Of a stretch of DNA of 64,000 nt, positions 34,428 to 45,583 are shown in pieces. The position numbers and the translations under genes are program-made. Below the pieces are notes generated by a model. It saw nothing but the letters and a program-made list of their open reading frames with translations, was not told the DNA's origin and searched no databases. The DNA is from Omphalotus guepiniiformis (lineage: Eukaryota; Basidiomycota; Agaricomycetes; Agaricales; Omphalotaceae), in NCBI GenBank assembly GCA_028554645.1, contig JAQOOI010000021.1, positions 744,001-808,000 on the forward strand, in the 5' to 3' direction. Position 1 is the stretch's first letter. Each line of letters starts with the position of its first letter.

Positions 34428-36131
34428 ATGGATCTTTCGTCTCCATTCGTATCTGTTTTGCACACCAATTACGTCCCATCTGCCGCAGAAAATAGTCAAG
34501 TCAAAACACTGGTAATCGACCGATGCAGTCAGCTCTTGAAGCTCAATTCAGAGATAGATGATTTGCAGCGAACACTGGACAGACTCGTTGTTGAGCGAGA
34601 CGCCGTGGATTCAACCATCGTGTCCCATCGCGCACTGATTTCCCCTCTCAGACGGCTCCCTCCCGAGACATTAGGCGATATTTTTCTTCATTGTCTTCCA
34701 GATAATGGATTTGCAGTGCGCAGCGTAGCTAAAGCTCCGCTCCTGCTTACCAGGATATGCCGAGGATGGAGAGAGGTCGCACTTTCCACTCCTCTTCTCT
34801 GGGCCGGTCTCCACATCTCCATTTCGTCTTTGGCCACCCAGCTTCAATTTGATGAAAGATTAGAAGGGATAAAAATGTGGTTAGATAGGTCACGATCACT
34901 GCCTCTTTCCCTTTCTCTCGACATTGTTGACTCGGGTATCACCTCTCCTGAGCACCTCGTCTCTTTCTATGCATCGTTGAGCCACAGATGGCGTGAAATT
35001 CAGCTCAACGTCTCTGTGGAGATTCTCAACCAATTCGCGCGCTTGGTTGGATATGATGTACCGCTCTTGGAGAAACTGCTCATCAAACCATGGGTTAGGT
35101 GGGGGGTTCCCGATTTTGAACTCTCTGCGATGAACAAAATGATAGCTGAAGCACCAAATCTGCGCAAAGTGTCTTTCTTCCACCTGAAAGAGATGTATTC
35201 TGCCTTGCCTGTTGCATGGCATAAGCTCACTGAATTGACTCTGGGGCGTCCAGCTAGATTGTCTCAAACGTTGACGATATCTGAAGCTTTGAGCATCTTG
35301 ATGCAGGCACCTATGCTGCATTATTGTAACTTGGTCACTGACGGGACCGGACCTCATGCTCTTGCACAGGCACGTTTGCCCTTCTTACACACGCTATCGG
35401 TCTATTTTTCTTCCGGCACGGGTGCGAAGGTTCTGTTCGACAATCTTCTCGTCCCAGTGCTCGTCAATTTGGCCGTAACCGCTTATTCTTGGCCGAGCGC
35501 ACTTGACCAAGCCCCTTTTGTGTTCCTTCCATTGTATCAGCTCCAGACGCTAACGACCAATGTTCCCTTTTCACCGAACGGAATGGTGGAATGCCTCCGC
35601 CAAATGTCATCACTTCGTTGTTTGGACATAACCAGTTTGGACAAAGACCTCTCTGCCGGAACATCAACCTCAGAATCCTTTTCGGACTTTCATCTTAACC
35701 TCCTTAGGCCTATAAATGGATCACGGACCACCCTGTGCCCACTTTTGCAAGATCTCACTCTCATCAACTGCGATTCGGTGTCGGACGAAGGGCTTCTGCT
35801 ATACTTGCAGTCGAAGCTTTCTTCTGCAGAAGTTCTCGACACGTCATTGCATCAATCGACATCGAGTCAATTACGGTCTTTGAAATCCATCTTCAAACGC
35901 AAGATGTCTTTATCCAGAGACATATTCGAAGCACATGTAGCACCACTTGAACTTGAAAAGAGAGGGATATGTCTACGGGTGTCCTATCCTGAAGTGTCGA
36001 CAGAATCCCCTTATCAAGGACTTCATGATGACGCGGAGACGATCTTTGTTGGCCCTTTGTATTTCCCACCAATTCGTCAGAGTAAAGGCGCTGGTTTCGT
36101 ACTTGATACATATCGAAAATTCTGGGTATGA
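34428..36131 (+). CDS. F-box / leucine-rich-repeat-like protein
   Basis: Single-exon, 567 aa. Probably an adaptor linking a target to an SCF ubiquitin ligase. Residues about 28-68 form a coiled coil (LLKLNSEIDDLQRTLDRLVVER), followed directly by an F-box (about 70-115: LISPLRRLPPETLGDIFLHC, then LLLTRICRGWREVALSTPLLWAGL). This coiled coil plus F-box head is the standard form of the very large F-box family of Agaricomycetes. The rest is a string of irregular leucine-rich strands and helices (for example LPLYQLQTLTTNVPF, LLQDLTLINCDSVSDEGLL). The gene is intact. Target unknown. Confidence 0.9.
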   Translation: MDLSSPFVSVLHTNYVPSAAENSQVKTLVIDRCSQLLKLNSEIDDLQRTLDRLVVERDAVDSTIVSHRALISPLRRLPPETLGDIFLHCLPDNGFAVRSVAKAPLLLTRICRGWREVALSTPLLWAGLHISISSLATQLQFDERLEGIKMWLDRSRSLPLSLSLDIVDSGITSPEHLVSFYASLSHRWREIQLNVSVEILNQFARLVGYDVPLLEKLLIKPWVRWGVPDFELSAMNKMIAEAPNLRKVSFFHLKEMYSALPVAWHKLTELTLGRPARLSQTLTISEALSILMQAPMLHYCNLVTDGTGPHALAQARLPFLHTLSVYFSSGTGAKVLFDNLLVPVLVNLAVTAYSWPSALDQAPFVFLPLYQLQTLTTNVPFSPNGMVECLRQMSSLRCLDITSLDKDLSAGTSTSESFSDFHLNLLRPINGSRTTLCPLLQDLTLINCDSVSDEGLLLYLQSKLSSAEVLDTSLHQSTSSQLRSLKSIFKRKMSLSRDIFEAHVAPLELEKRGICLRVSYPEVSTESPYQGLHDDAETIFVGPLYFPPIRQSKGAGFVLDTYRKFWV

Positions 36132-36572
36132 TAGCTACTTTCTTTCGCCTTGGTTGAAGCCATAAAAAATTGCGTCCTGAGACCACATAGGTCTCATTTT
36201 CAACTCGGAGATGTTCTCTTGCATATTAAATGTCTGCATAGGTCTACAGTACTTGAGATGCCTTGTACCGAAAACCGATGCGTGAAGCTTGAAGGACATC
36301 AAATTAAAGACGTGTTCACGCTGATGGCCCACTTGTGTCTTGCAAAACGTATGGATTTGATTCTTTCTTGTGAATTTGTTATCAACCACAAAGTATGCGA
36401 ATTGAACTGTGTGTCCTTGAAATACTTCCTGGAGAGGATCTAGTGCACTAGCGTCTGCCGAGTCGAATACAGAGCTACGAAGTTGAAGCGAAAAGAGAGC
36501 GACGAACATTTATTGAGCGATGTCGAGATAGAAGAGTACTGCAACGAAAGACGCGAAGAAAAGCCTGAGTGA
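36132..36572. other. Convergent 3' intergenic region
   Basis: Downstream of the F-box gene and of the minus-strand DUF2235 gene. About 440 bases; open frames here are weak and not called. Confidence 0.4.
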
Positions 36573-38339
36573 TCAGTCGAGATAAACCTGACTACCCTCT
36601 CTCCATATCGCCTTCGGCTTATACGAAAGAGAAGGGTCAGCCATCCGCTCTTTGACTGTAGAATGGAAGTACGGGTGTTCGGCTTCAATGTGACGACCTC
36701 TACCACAATTCCATCTATGACACCAATTACCGCCCTTCATGAGCTCAGTTTAGCATTGACAAAATGGTGCGCTTACCCGTATGCTGTATGCCAAATTCCC
36801 TTTACATCCTGCCAGGTATATTTCCAAGTGAACAGCTCCACGATCCACCACAATTTATTCGAAGCTAGATCGTCGTGCAGAGGCTGTACAGCGTCCAATC
36901 TATCGAGCTTCCGCCACTCATCCCCGGCACACAAATCGCTAGAGCCCTGGGTGGAGGAGAGCCACCGAAGAGGGGGACTAGAGGGAGCACCACCCATAGA
37001 TATGTTGAGGTCCGAAAGCGCTTCGTCATCGAATATTATTCCACACTGGGACTCCACGACTTGCTCGATCATCCACCGAAGAGTAATATTAGCGAGACTG
37101 TGTTTCGTAGTATTTTCCACCAAGCCACCGCCCACGTCTAACCAAGTCGCAAAAATAAATTCATTGTCAGCAAACGTCTTTCGTCTGGTACCACTCCATC
37201 GCGGGTCACTAACCTTCATGACCGCCTACAAACCATACCTCCAAGAGGTCCGTTGGTGGATCTTTGCTCTCAGACCCAGGATGCAATTCATCGGAGGAAA
37301 CAGAAAGGCGGCTTTTCGTTACATTCAGGTGCTTGAGAGGTTCGTGATGGAATAGATTGGGCTGGAACCGGGCACGGTGCTAAGAAATGCGTCAGGCAAG
37401 GTTGTAGGACTGAGAACCCGTCCTTTGTTAGAGATACGCACTTCGTCGAGTGCTAGAGCGTGGCGGAATGTCTTGATGGCGCTATTCGAATTCGTGAATG
37501 GAAGAGTTTTAGTTGCCACTAAGCCAACCGACGCAACGGTGTCCCTGTGTCTATGTGTTTAATATATGCTGAGGAACCCGTCAGTGATACACCTACCAAA
37601 CACCCAAGAACTCGACTCTGACATTCTGGCAGTATGTCTTCTTAAATCCTGCACACAGTCCTTCCCCGACAGCATCTTCCCGGACATATAGCTTGTATGC
37701 GAACGGGATCTGTTCTTGATTGTCGCGAGGTAGCAGCCCGACCTAATTATTCATTGAGAAAATGAACGCATCCGATTTGAATCTGATAGTGGTGAACAAC
37801 CCACTTTGTGCAGCATTCCTGCCAATGCGCGTGCAGTGTATGCGCCACGAGAAAACCCTAAACATGCATGTATGCCACTATCAGCGTGGATGTTAGGAAC
37901 TAAGGAAAAGTTCAGTCACCGAAGATACAGATTTTGTCCCCATCGCGGTAGTTCTGCATCAAGAACTTGTATCCGTCCATCACATGGGCGTTCAAGTACC
38001 TGGCATTGGTCGAGCTTGAGGATAAGTGCGGAACGGGACACATTAGACGCACCACGCAAATGCATCGTCCAGAAGTTGTGCACCCAATTGGAAAAAAGGA
38101 GAGACCACGCCCGGCGCGAAGTAAGTACCTATCCCAGCTTGATAATAGCACAACTGTTGATCAAAGTTATTCTTCTTCAAGAGCGAGAAGAATTTGACGA
38201 CGTTCGTATTCTAAAGGTAGAGTGAGATTCAAATGCAAAGAAGAGCAAGTGAAGAAACTACCTTTGTGTCGTATTGATTAGTTGTGCCATCGAAGCAGAG
38301 AACGAGCATGCGAGGCGATTTCGTGTCTTCATCAGACAT
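36573..38339 (-). CDS. DUF2235 (Tle1-like) alpha/beta hydrolase domain protein
   Basis: Family of predicted serine hydrolases related to the Tle1 phospholipase domain; large in fungi, role mostly unknown. Start ATG at 38339: MSDEDTKSPRMLVLCFDGTT, with the family's opening FDGTxN motif. Several short introns follow. The nucleophile elbow GFSRGAYTARALAG is present, as is the downstream VRVEFLGVWDTVASVGW. Then come IKTFRHALALDEVR, FIFATWLDVGGGL (the usual aspartate/histidine region in the family is VWFxGxHxDVGGG; here the position before DVGGG reads ATWL, so the equivalent of the conserved His appears replaced), SLANITLRWMIEQ, LWWIVELF and a C-terminal HPYFHSTVKERM, with the stop at 36573. The replaced residue should be checked, since a mis-set exon border could cause it. 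Confidence 0.82.
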
Positions 38340-38594
38340 ATTTACACAGAGAGAGAGTGTGTGTGTACAGAAAGAAGACGGAGGACAGGGAGATGGAATG
38401 CTTCGAGGCTGCTACTTATATGCGCGCCTCTGACATCTGTGACAAGCGCGTTATACGCCAATGCCAATGCCATACATTACAACAAGATTTCGTCACCAGC
38501 TTGAGTAGCGCCCCGGGGAAACAGGAAAATTTTTCATAGAGGATAGCACCAGCAGCTCCTGGTCATTTTCGGAGACAGCAGATGAGCCGCGATC
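38340..38594. other. Promoter side of the DUF2235 gene, 5' of the retrotransposon
   Basis: About 255 bases between the DUF2235 start and the retrotransposon target site. If the promoter of the DUF2235 gene extends further, the element has split it. Confidence 0.4.
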
Positions 38595-38599
38595 GGAAG
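38595..38599. repeat. Target-site duplication, left copy
   Basis: GGAAG directly before the 5' LTR; the same five bases follow the 3' LTR at 43952-43956. Confidence 0.85.
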
Positions 38600-39062
38600 T
38601 GTTGAAGGATGGGTCAGAGGAGACCTTCATGTACGTCATTTACACATTGCTACTTTACACCTTTCTTTCTTCTTATTTCATACACGCTACACGTTTCTTT
38701 TCCGCCTCACTACTAATTCGTCTTTATATATATATATACGCGCTCCGAAACCCATTCGAGACTGTCGCTAGTTACCTATTTCACCTACCAGCCTTCGTTA
38801 CTGATACACGCCTTCGTTACCGTAAATCGTTCGTTTAGTTATAACTACCATACATGATTGTAGAGCCCCCTCAGTCTTAACACACTTGATTGGTGTGAGC
38901 TGAGGGTGAGCTCCGTTTCGTACTTATATGTTTAAGATGTACTAACCTGTGTCTGTAGAAACAGTACTTATTCTTGACTTACAGGTAGATACATCAATTT
39001 ACAGAGTCTTAACACACTTGATTGGTGTGAGCTGAGGAAACAGTACTTATTCTTGACTTACA
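38600..39062 (+). repeat. 5' long terminal repeat
   Basis: 463 bases, starting TGTTGAAGG and ending TTACA. Contains a TA-rich TATATA run near 38726-38740, a probable promoter. An internal duplication is present: a 33-base segment at 38873-38905 recurs at 39005-39037, and the segment GAAACAGTACTTATTC (38958) recurs at 39037. Confidence 0.95.
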
Positions 39063-39074
39063 GGTTATGGGCCC
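39063..39074 (+). other. Primer binding site (half initiator tRNA-Met type)
   Basis: GGTTATGGGCCC directly abuts the 5' LTR. Its complement GGGCCCATAACC equals the anticodon stem-loop region of eukaryotic initiator tRNA-Met, the primer type known for Drosophila copia, rather than the tRNA 3' end. Confidence 0.75.
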
Positions 39075-39162
39075 CGCCCGCTGCTAAACCTCGAAGAAAG
39101 AATTCCCAATCACTGAAGACTCATATACTGAACACGAACGAAATAAATTGCTTAAACCCCTC

Positions 39163-40171
39163 ATGGCGAGTAACGGAGCGATACCACCCCCGATCCACAA
39201 GTCCCTGATGACCAGAAGTTTGATGGAGGCATCCGAGTAAGCTGGAGAACCGTTAGGCGAAGAATCGAGAATGCCCTGGCGGGTGCAAGGATTGATTGGA
39301 TATATCGACAAGTCCGTTCTGAAAGCCTTCTGAAGTTGTGGTCGTGGTTACGGCCCTACTCCGCGATGGAGAGCAGGCCACTCCAGCTCAGGCCGAACCA
39401 ACTCCTACGCCAACCCCCGTCTACTCTCTGACTCCGTCGTACGAGGAATGGAGGTTCCGAAATGATCGCGCTAAAGGCATCATAGAAGCTCACGTTGACT
39501 ATCTGCCCCTCTCTCATCGCGGATGCGGATTCGAAGACTGCATACGAGCTTATGCTAGCGTTTGATGGAGAATATGCGGCAAAAGATGAGATGCGGAAAG
39601 TGCTCACGGAGAGGAAATTAAGGTCCTTTGTGTTCAAGGAAGGGGAGACCCTCGATACCTTCTTCAAAAACCTTCGAAATCTTAGACAGGAGGCAGTTGA
39701 AGCAGGCAATACTATCGACGATGCTGCGTTCAGACAGATTGTACTGGCAGCCTTCCCTTCGAAGGAATTCGATACTATCATACAGAACATGCTCGTATCT
39801 TCGACTCTATACCCCACAGCTGCATCAGTCATTCAGCAGATATCCCTATCCTACTCCCGCGTCGAGAATCGAGGACGTGATGCGGTAGCCGGCACTCAGC
39901 TCGTTTCGCAAGCTCATGCCGCGGTGTTGTCGAGGATCGAGGAACTAGACCGCAAGTTTAGCGCCCAAGTGGCTAAGGCACCGAAGAATGGAAAGAGGTG
40001 TGAGAACTGCTCTAGAGAGGGTCATACGAAGGATGAATGTTTCAGGAAAGGAGGAGGAAAGGAAGGTCAATTCCCAGCATGGTGGCGAGGGAAGAGGGAC
40101 ACAGTGGAAATCACAGTTCCCAACGCGAATATGGCTATTAATGAACCCCGTCAACACTTTGCGATGAACTC
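39163..40171 (+). pseudogene. Copia gag, frameshifted
   Basis: Probable start at the ATG at 39163. Recognisable gag content includes a conserved W..R..RAKGIIEAHV run near 39450, KTAYELMLAFDGEY near 39540, and a CCHC zinc knuckle CENCSREGHTKDEC near 40000 (C-x2-C-x4-H-x4-C). The frame changes at least twice (about 39205 and 39490-39510), in each case by one base. The zinc knuckle portion reads in one frame from 39495 to 40274. Confidence 0.85.
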
Positions 40172-43100
40172 AATCGTTTATGATCGGGTGCCAGGGGAGG
40201 TATATGCGGACTTCAGCAGCGACAGATCACTTCTTTCGGAACAGGGGAGATTTTCTGACCTATACCCCATATGAACGTTCGGGGCAGTCTTCGGAGGAAA
40301 GCACTTCATTCAGAATCATGGGTCGTGGACGTGCTCGGAAGGTGTTCTACGAGGGAGATCAGGAGGTCATCTTGACCTTCGAGGACGCCTTGCACGCCCC
40401 GAATATCACGAACGATCTTATCTCCATAGGGGCGCTGGACGAGCTGGGGTATCACCTCATGTTCGGGAATCGTCAAGCGAAGTTTTACACTCCTGATGGC
40501 CGACACTTCCTTACAGGTATCGGTTCTAATCGCCTCTACCGTCTTCCCAAGACACCCCCCCTACAGCCCTCGCAGCACGCACTCGTTCCCTTCACCACCC
40601 TGTTGGACCTCGAGACCTGGCATTCGCCGCTTTGCGCATGCCGGTATGGGTCGCATTGAAACCTTGTTGAAGAATAACCTTGTTGACAACCTAGAGGTCG
40701 AGGGAAGTCTGTTGATGGTAAATGTGTTGACTGCCTAGTGGGAAAGGCTACCCGCCGACCCTTCGATGCTGAAGTTCCTCGTGAGACTAGGCCCCTGGAA
40801 AGGGTTCATGTGGATCTTACAGGCCCGATGAGGACTGAGGCTAAAGGTGGATACCTGTATTCAATGCCTGTAGTGGATGGGTTACACATCTTGTACGAAG
40901 GAACTACTACCTGAAAAATAAAGAGGCGGAGACACTCTGGAAGTTATGGAGAGGTATAGGGGTGGCGTCGGAGAAAGAAACAGGATTTAAACTTCTGTGT
41001 GTACGAATGGACAACGGGCGTGAGTTCGATAATCATATATGAGAGATTGGGCTAACCGCCACGGCATTCGACTCGAGTTCATCCCTGCCTACTCCTCTGC
41101 AGCAAATGGAGTTGCCGAGCGCCGTCATCGTACCATATTCGACCGTGTCCGAACTCTACTCCATGACTCTGGCCTCCCACCCCAGCTCTGGGCTCTTGCA
41201 GCGGCATATGTTGTGTACACCGAGAATCTTTTGCCTGCCACTCGCGCGATGTCGAATGTGCCACTGGGATTGTGGTGGAAACGCAGGCAGAGTGTAGCTC
41301 ATTTACGTCCTTTGGGGCTAGGGGATGGGCAACAATCGTGGATGGTTCTGTTGGAAAGTTGGATGGCAGGGCCATAGAGGGAAGATTGGTAGGGTATGGT
41401 GAGAGGGGATGCTACATGCTGTACCTGGCGTCGGGTTCTGTGATTCAAAGTCGTGACGTTTGTCTTCGAGGAGGGTCGCGGGCATAGAACGTTGGTATCG
41501 AATGTAGGGGAGAATTGGGATGAGGATGAGACATTCGAAAAACCCTGCGACATCTCGACAAACTGACAGCACCAACGGAGACACTGGAATTACCGACAAT
41601 GCCGAGAATATCAGGGCTGACGATGTAAGCGAGAACCCCGATCAAACGCCCACAGCGGACCCACAGACACCCACAACCCAACCAACAGTTCCACTTCGAC
41701 GTTCCCCACGTAACCACACCCCATCTCCTGCTCTGATTGCGTCGAGAGAATTCCAAGTACGTGAAGAGATAGCTAGGAAGTCGGGGGAGGACTGGACCAA
41801 GGACAGTAGGCCGAGACAGGCTAACCTTGCCAAAATCGTTGATGATCTGGGTGAAATTGACAGTGAGTTCAACGTGGCGCTGATAGCAATGGGCATACCA
41901 CCAGTACTCGAAACTTCAATATGGCAATGGAGGAACCAGACCGATGGGCAGCGGCGATAGAGAAGGAGAAGTCTAGGATGAAGGAGTTTGAAGTATTCGG
42001 CCCGTTACAGGATCCTCCCGAGGAGGCGACGATCCTGTTTCCGCTGTGGGTCTTCGCTCACAAGATGAATGGTGATGGGAAAAAATCATTGACGAGAAGG
42101 CGAGATTGGTGGTTAACGGAGGAAAACAGGAGCCGGGGAAGGATTACCAGGAGACGTTTTGCCGCGGTAATGCGATTTGAGTCATTGCGTATACTGATTG
42201 CGGTTTGGGTCATGTAGGATTCTACATTTGGCAAATAGACTTCACCTCCGCGTATCTGAATGCTGAGATTGAGGAGGATATCTACGTATGGCCGCCTGAA
42301 GGATTTGAGGGGAGAGGATCGGGCAAGGTCATGAAGTTGAATAAATCTATCTATGGTACGATGCAGGCAGGACGAAACTGGTGGAGGAAATTGGATGGGA
42401 CGTATAATGAGTTGGGCTACCGGAGGTCTCAGGCTGACCAATGTGTGCGTAGCCGGGTGACGAAGTCAGGGGAGACAATCACCGGCACGTATACTGACGA
42501 CACGTGGGGGGATCATCATCCGAGCAGGAGAGAGACCGAGCGAAGGCGGAGATTGGTAGTGAATATCGAATTAAGGACACGGAGAGCGTCCAATTCGCCC
42601 TAGGTATGAGGTTGACGCATGATAGGGACAAGGGCATCGCGACATTGTCGATGGAAGCGTACTGGGATAGGTTGTTGGCGAAGCATCAGTTGCAGGACAT
42701 GAAGCCTAAGGCTACTCCTTTTGGCTCCGGGGGTCTCGCTTTCAAGTGATCAAGCACCGAAATCGGCGGAGGACATCGAGTTCATGAAGGCCAAACCGTA
42801 TGCTGAGATTGTTGGGGCGATACAATTTGGCCAAGCGGCATGTCGTCCAGACTTGTCATATGCTTGCTAACCTCCTCAGTCGTTTCAATCATAACCCAGG
42901 ACGAGCGCATTGGAACGCCTTAATCCATCTACTGCGGTATATCATTGGCACGAAGCATTATTCCATAACCTACCGACGAGACGCCGCCTCGGGACTCGCT
43001 CCGGTCACCTACGTTGATGCTGACTTCGCTTCTTGCGTGGACTCTCGTAGATCAACTACTGGTGTGGTTACCTTCATTGCTGGGGGGCCTACATTCTGGA

Positions 43101-43475
43101 TGTCTAAACGACAGGACGTGGTGGCTCTTTCGACGACAGAGGCTGAGTATATCGCTTTAGCCAAAGGAGCTCAGCAGGCCCGATGGGTGCATCATTTTCT
43201 CAAGGAGATTGGCCATGGTGTTCTCCTTCCGTCCCTGATTTACGCCGATAACAAAGGCTCTATTACTCTTGCCCAGAACCCGAAGTTTCACGCTCGCGTC
43301 AAGCATATTGACATTCGTTTCCATTACCTACGCGACGCTGTCGATAAAAGGGGAACTTAAAGTCATTTACGTTCCTAGCGAGGAAAATCCGGCAGACATC
43401 CTCACGAAATCTTTGGGTTCTGTCCTCCATCGTCGTCAAGTGGGCTTCTTACTTTCGACCGCAACGTCCATGTAG
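40172..43475 (+). pseudogene. Copia pol (protease, integrase, reverse transcriptase, RNase H), frameshifted
   Basis: Segments in order: the aspartic protease active-site region near 40200, interrupted by one extra base; the pre-integrase segment with H-x-R-x-GH-type features (about 40620-40740); the integrase core with DNG..EF-type Asp near 41010 and NGVAERRHRT near 41105; the reverse transcriptase with WQIDFTSAYLNA (about 42230) and the catalytic YTDD (about 42490); and RNase H with DADFASC near 43020, STTEAEYIAL near 43135 and ADNKGSI near 43250. At least eight frame changes separate these blocks (for example near 40205, 40620, 41490, 42600, 42740 and 43350). Each block is otherwise well conserved, with no decay by substitution that I can see. 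Confidence 0.88.
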
Positions 43476-43486
43476 GTCTAGGGGAG
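43476..43486 (+). other. Polypurine tract
   Basis: A purine-rich run (GTCTAGGGGAG) directly before the 3' LTR, the expected primer for plus-strand synthesis. Confidence 0.65.
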
Positions 43487-43951
43487 TGTTGAAGGATGGG
43501 TCAGAGGAGACCTTCATGTACGTCATTTACACATTGCTACTTACACCTTTCTTTCTTCTTATTTCATACACGCTACACGTTTCTTTTTCCGCCTCACTAC
43601 TAATTTCGTCTTTATATATATATACGCGCTCCCGAAACCCATTCGAGACTGTCGCTAGTTACCTATTTCACCTACCAGCCTTCGTTACTGATACACGCCT
43701 TCGTTACCGTTAAATCGTTCGGTTTAGTTATAACTACCATACATGATTGTAGAGCCCCCTCAGTCTTAACACACTTGATTGGTGGTGAGCTGAGGGTGAG
43801 CTCCGTTTCGTACTTATATGTTTAAGATGTACTAACCTGTGTCTGTAGAAACAGTACTTATTCTTGACTTACAGGTAGATACATCAATTTACAGAGTCTT
43901 AACACACTTGATTGTGTGAGCTGAGGAAACAGTACTTATTCTTGACTTACA
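43487..43951 (+). repeat. 3' long terminal repeat
   Basis: 465 bases, TGTTGAAGG to TTACA. Aligns with the 5' LTR end to end with nine indels (eight of one base, one TA unit) and no substitution that I could find. Confidence 0.95.
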
Positions 43952-43956
43952 GGAAG
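43952..43956. repeat. Target-site duplication, right copy
   Basis: GGAAG directly after the 3' LTR, matching 38595-38599. Confidence 0.85.
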
Positions 43957-45583
43957 CTCAAGCCTGGGGTTGTCCTTTCAGACCGTCGATTACTTCATCT
44001 TTGCGTACACCTGGAAAGTTAGGGACCGAGGTAAGAGTCCTCAGCCCTACATAGTACAAGTGTTATCCGGAGGGTGGAATTGTCCTTATGATCCGTCATC
44101 GATGCACAACTGAATGCCCCGCAGAAGAGTCTCGTTTGGATCGGCGGTCTCTGTGTATAGCAACGGAGAAGATACGTGATCGCCTGTCAGAAGTCCATCT
44201 CAGTTGGAAAGTTTTTAAGGCAGACACAGGACAGACGCACGACATTGAAATACACCAACGCATCTCGAACACTGTCCATGGCTTTCGTTCTGCCAGAGCC
44301 TGAGGTGACAACAGCGCGTTTAAGGAATGATCGATAGTGTCCCTTGCCACCATTTTAACAGAGTCCTCGATGGAACTTTTGAAGTCAGAGCACCCCAAGC
44401 GATTCAAGGACTAAAGCTAGTAGAAATTCATTGAAAGCAGGCTGTTATTCGGCCCGGCAGCACCGCATCACGTGCCAATCATCGCGTCCGGATTCGGACG
44501 GCTCATCGCTCTGCCCTTTTTGGTTATTGACGTCCACTGCGGCGTGTTCAGCCTGCGTCCAGAATGCTGAAAAAATTGGCTGGTCCGGGTATTTGGCAAA
44601 GGACGCGTGATTGTCGTGTTTTCAGGTACTTGTTGAGAGTTACATGTGCTCGATTTTGAAGCGCTTCAATACGATGGCAGACGTGTCCATTCTTTGGTGT
44701 CGCGGTGACGTCTGTTGCATTCGACCCAAGCTGAACGACAGGAGGCTTTGCGCTTCATTTCTTCTACTCTCGTCCTCCTTGACGTGACTTGAACTCGACT
44801 AGATCGTAGATGACCAGAGTCGAGATTAGACTCTATATAGTAAGAGCTAGCGCCACTGTTCCCACCTCGAGATATTTGGCTGATACTCGTACGAATGAAC
44901 TCTTTCAGCCCGAGAGGACCTGCTCTTGAAGAAACCGTATGATAAACCTCCATCAAGGATTACCATGGAAGGCACTGCAAAGGCTCCAAGGCGTTTGCTC
45001 CATCCGACAAGCCATACATCAGGCAGTTTCAAAGAAAAACGGCTCGAGCGCAGGCCATCATCGTCCAGTAAATGGTGGGTTTCAATATTCAATTCTCATT
45101 TCTGAATCTAAATCATAAGTGTCAGGGTATCGCGTCTGAATTCAAAACCTTAAAGCTACTCCGCGAGCCTGCATCATGGGAGAGTACTCGGATTGTTGAC
45201 GAGGATACGAACATGCGCACTAGCAGGAGGATATCGCTGCCTTGTTCAACTTCAAGTTGAAGCGTGATCATGCCCTTTTCCTACTTCATATAGATCTTTA
45301 GACGGAACCTGTCGAGCTCAGGTCGAGCTCATAGAGATATGTCACCAAGCTAAGGGGGGGCTACTACTACATATATATTAGAAGTTAGAAGTTTAGAACA
45401 ATACAAGCCCCGCCTATCGAGCACTCAGAAGTGCCGGTATCTCGACTATCAATTTGAATTTACCGCTAAGCAGTGGTTATGTATGCAAATATTTATAGTC
45501 GTCACTAGCCACATACAAAAAAATTCTACTTTCTAGATTCTTTGTCTCGCCAATTGCTTTCTGGTTCGCGCAGGCAGTGGACG
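43957..45583. other. 1.6-kb intergenic region
   Basis: No supported gene. Minus-strand open frames at 44096-44407 (103 codons) and 44666-45092 resemble no family I know. The part nearest 45584 is the presumed promoter of the DUF6534 gene. Confidence 0.45.

Larger units (their letters stand above)
38600..43951 (+). mobile_element. Ty1/copia LTR retrotransposon
   Basis: Full-length element of 5352 bases: two near-identical LTRs, a primer binding site, gag, and pol in the copia order protease-integrase-reverse transcriptase-RNase H, a purine-rich tract and a 5-bp target duplication. The order (integrase before reverse transcriptase) separates it from Ty3/gypsy elements. Both LTRs start TG and end CA. 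The coding part is broken by many single-base frame changes, so no full polyprotein can be read from this sequence. The LTRs differ by indels only, which implies recent insertion. Confidence 0.95.

Noticed and set aside
36440..36706. 88-codon minus-strand frame at the end of the DUF2235 gene
   Set aside because: The real last exon of that gene reads in another frame (ending at 36573); this is its shadow.
44096..45092. Minus-strand frames upstream of the DUF6534 gene
   Set aside because: No recognisable domain and no coherent exon chain; probably non-coding promoter and spacer sequence.
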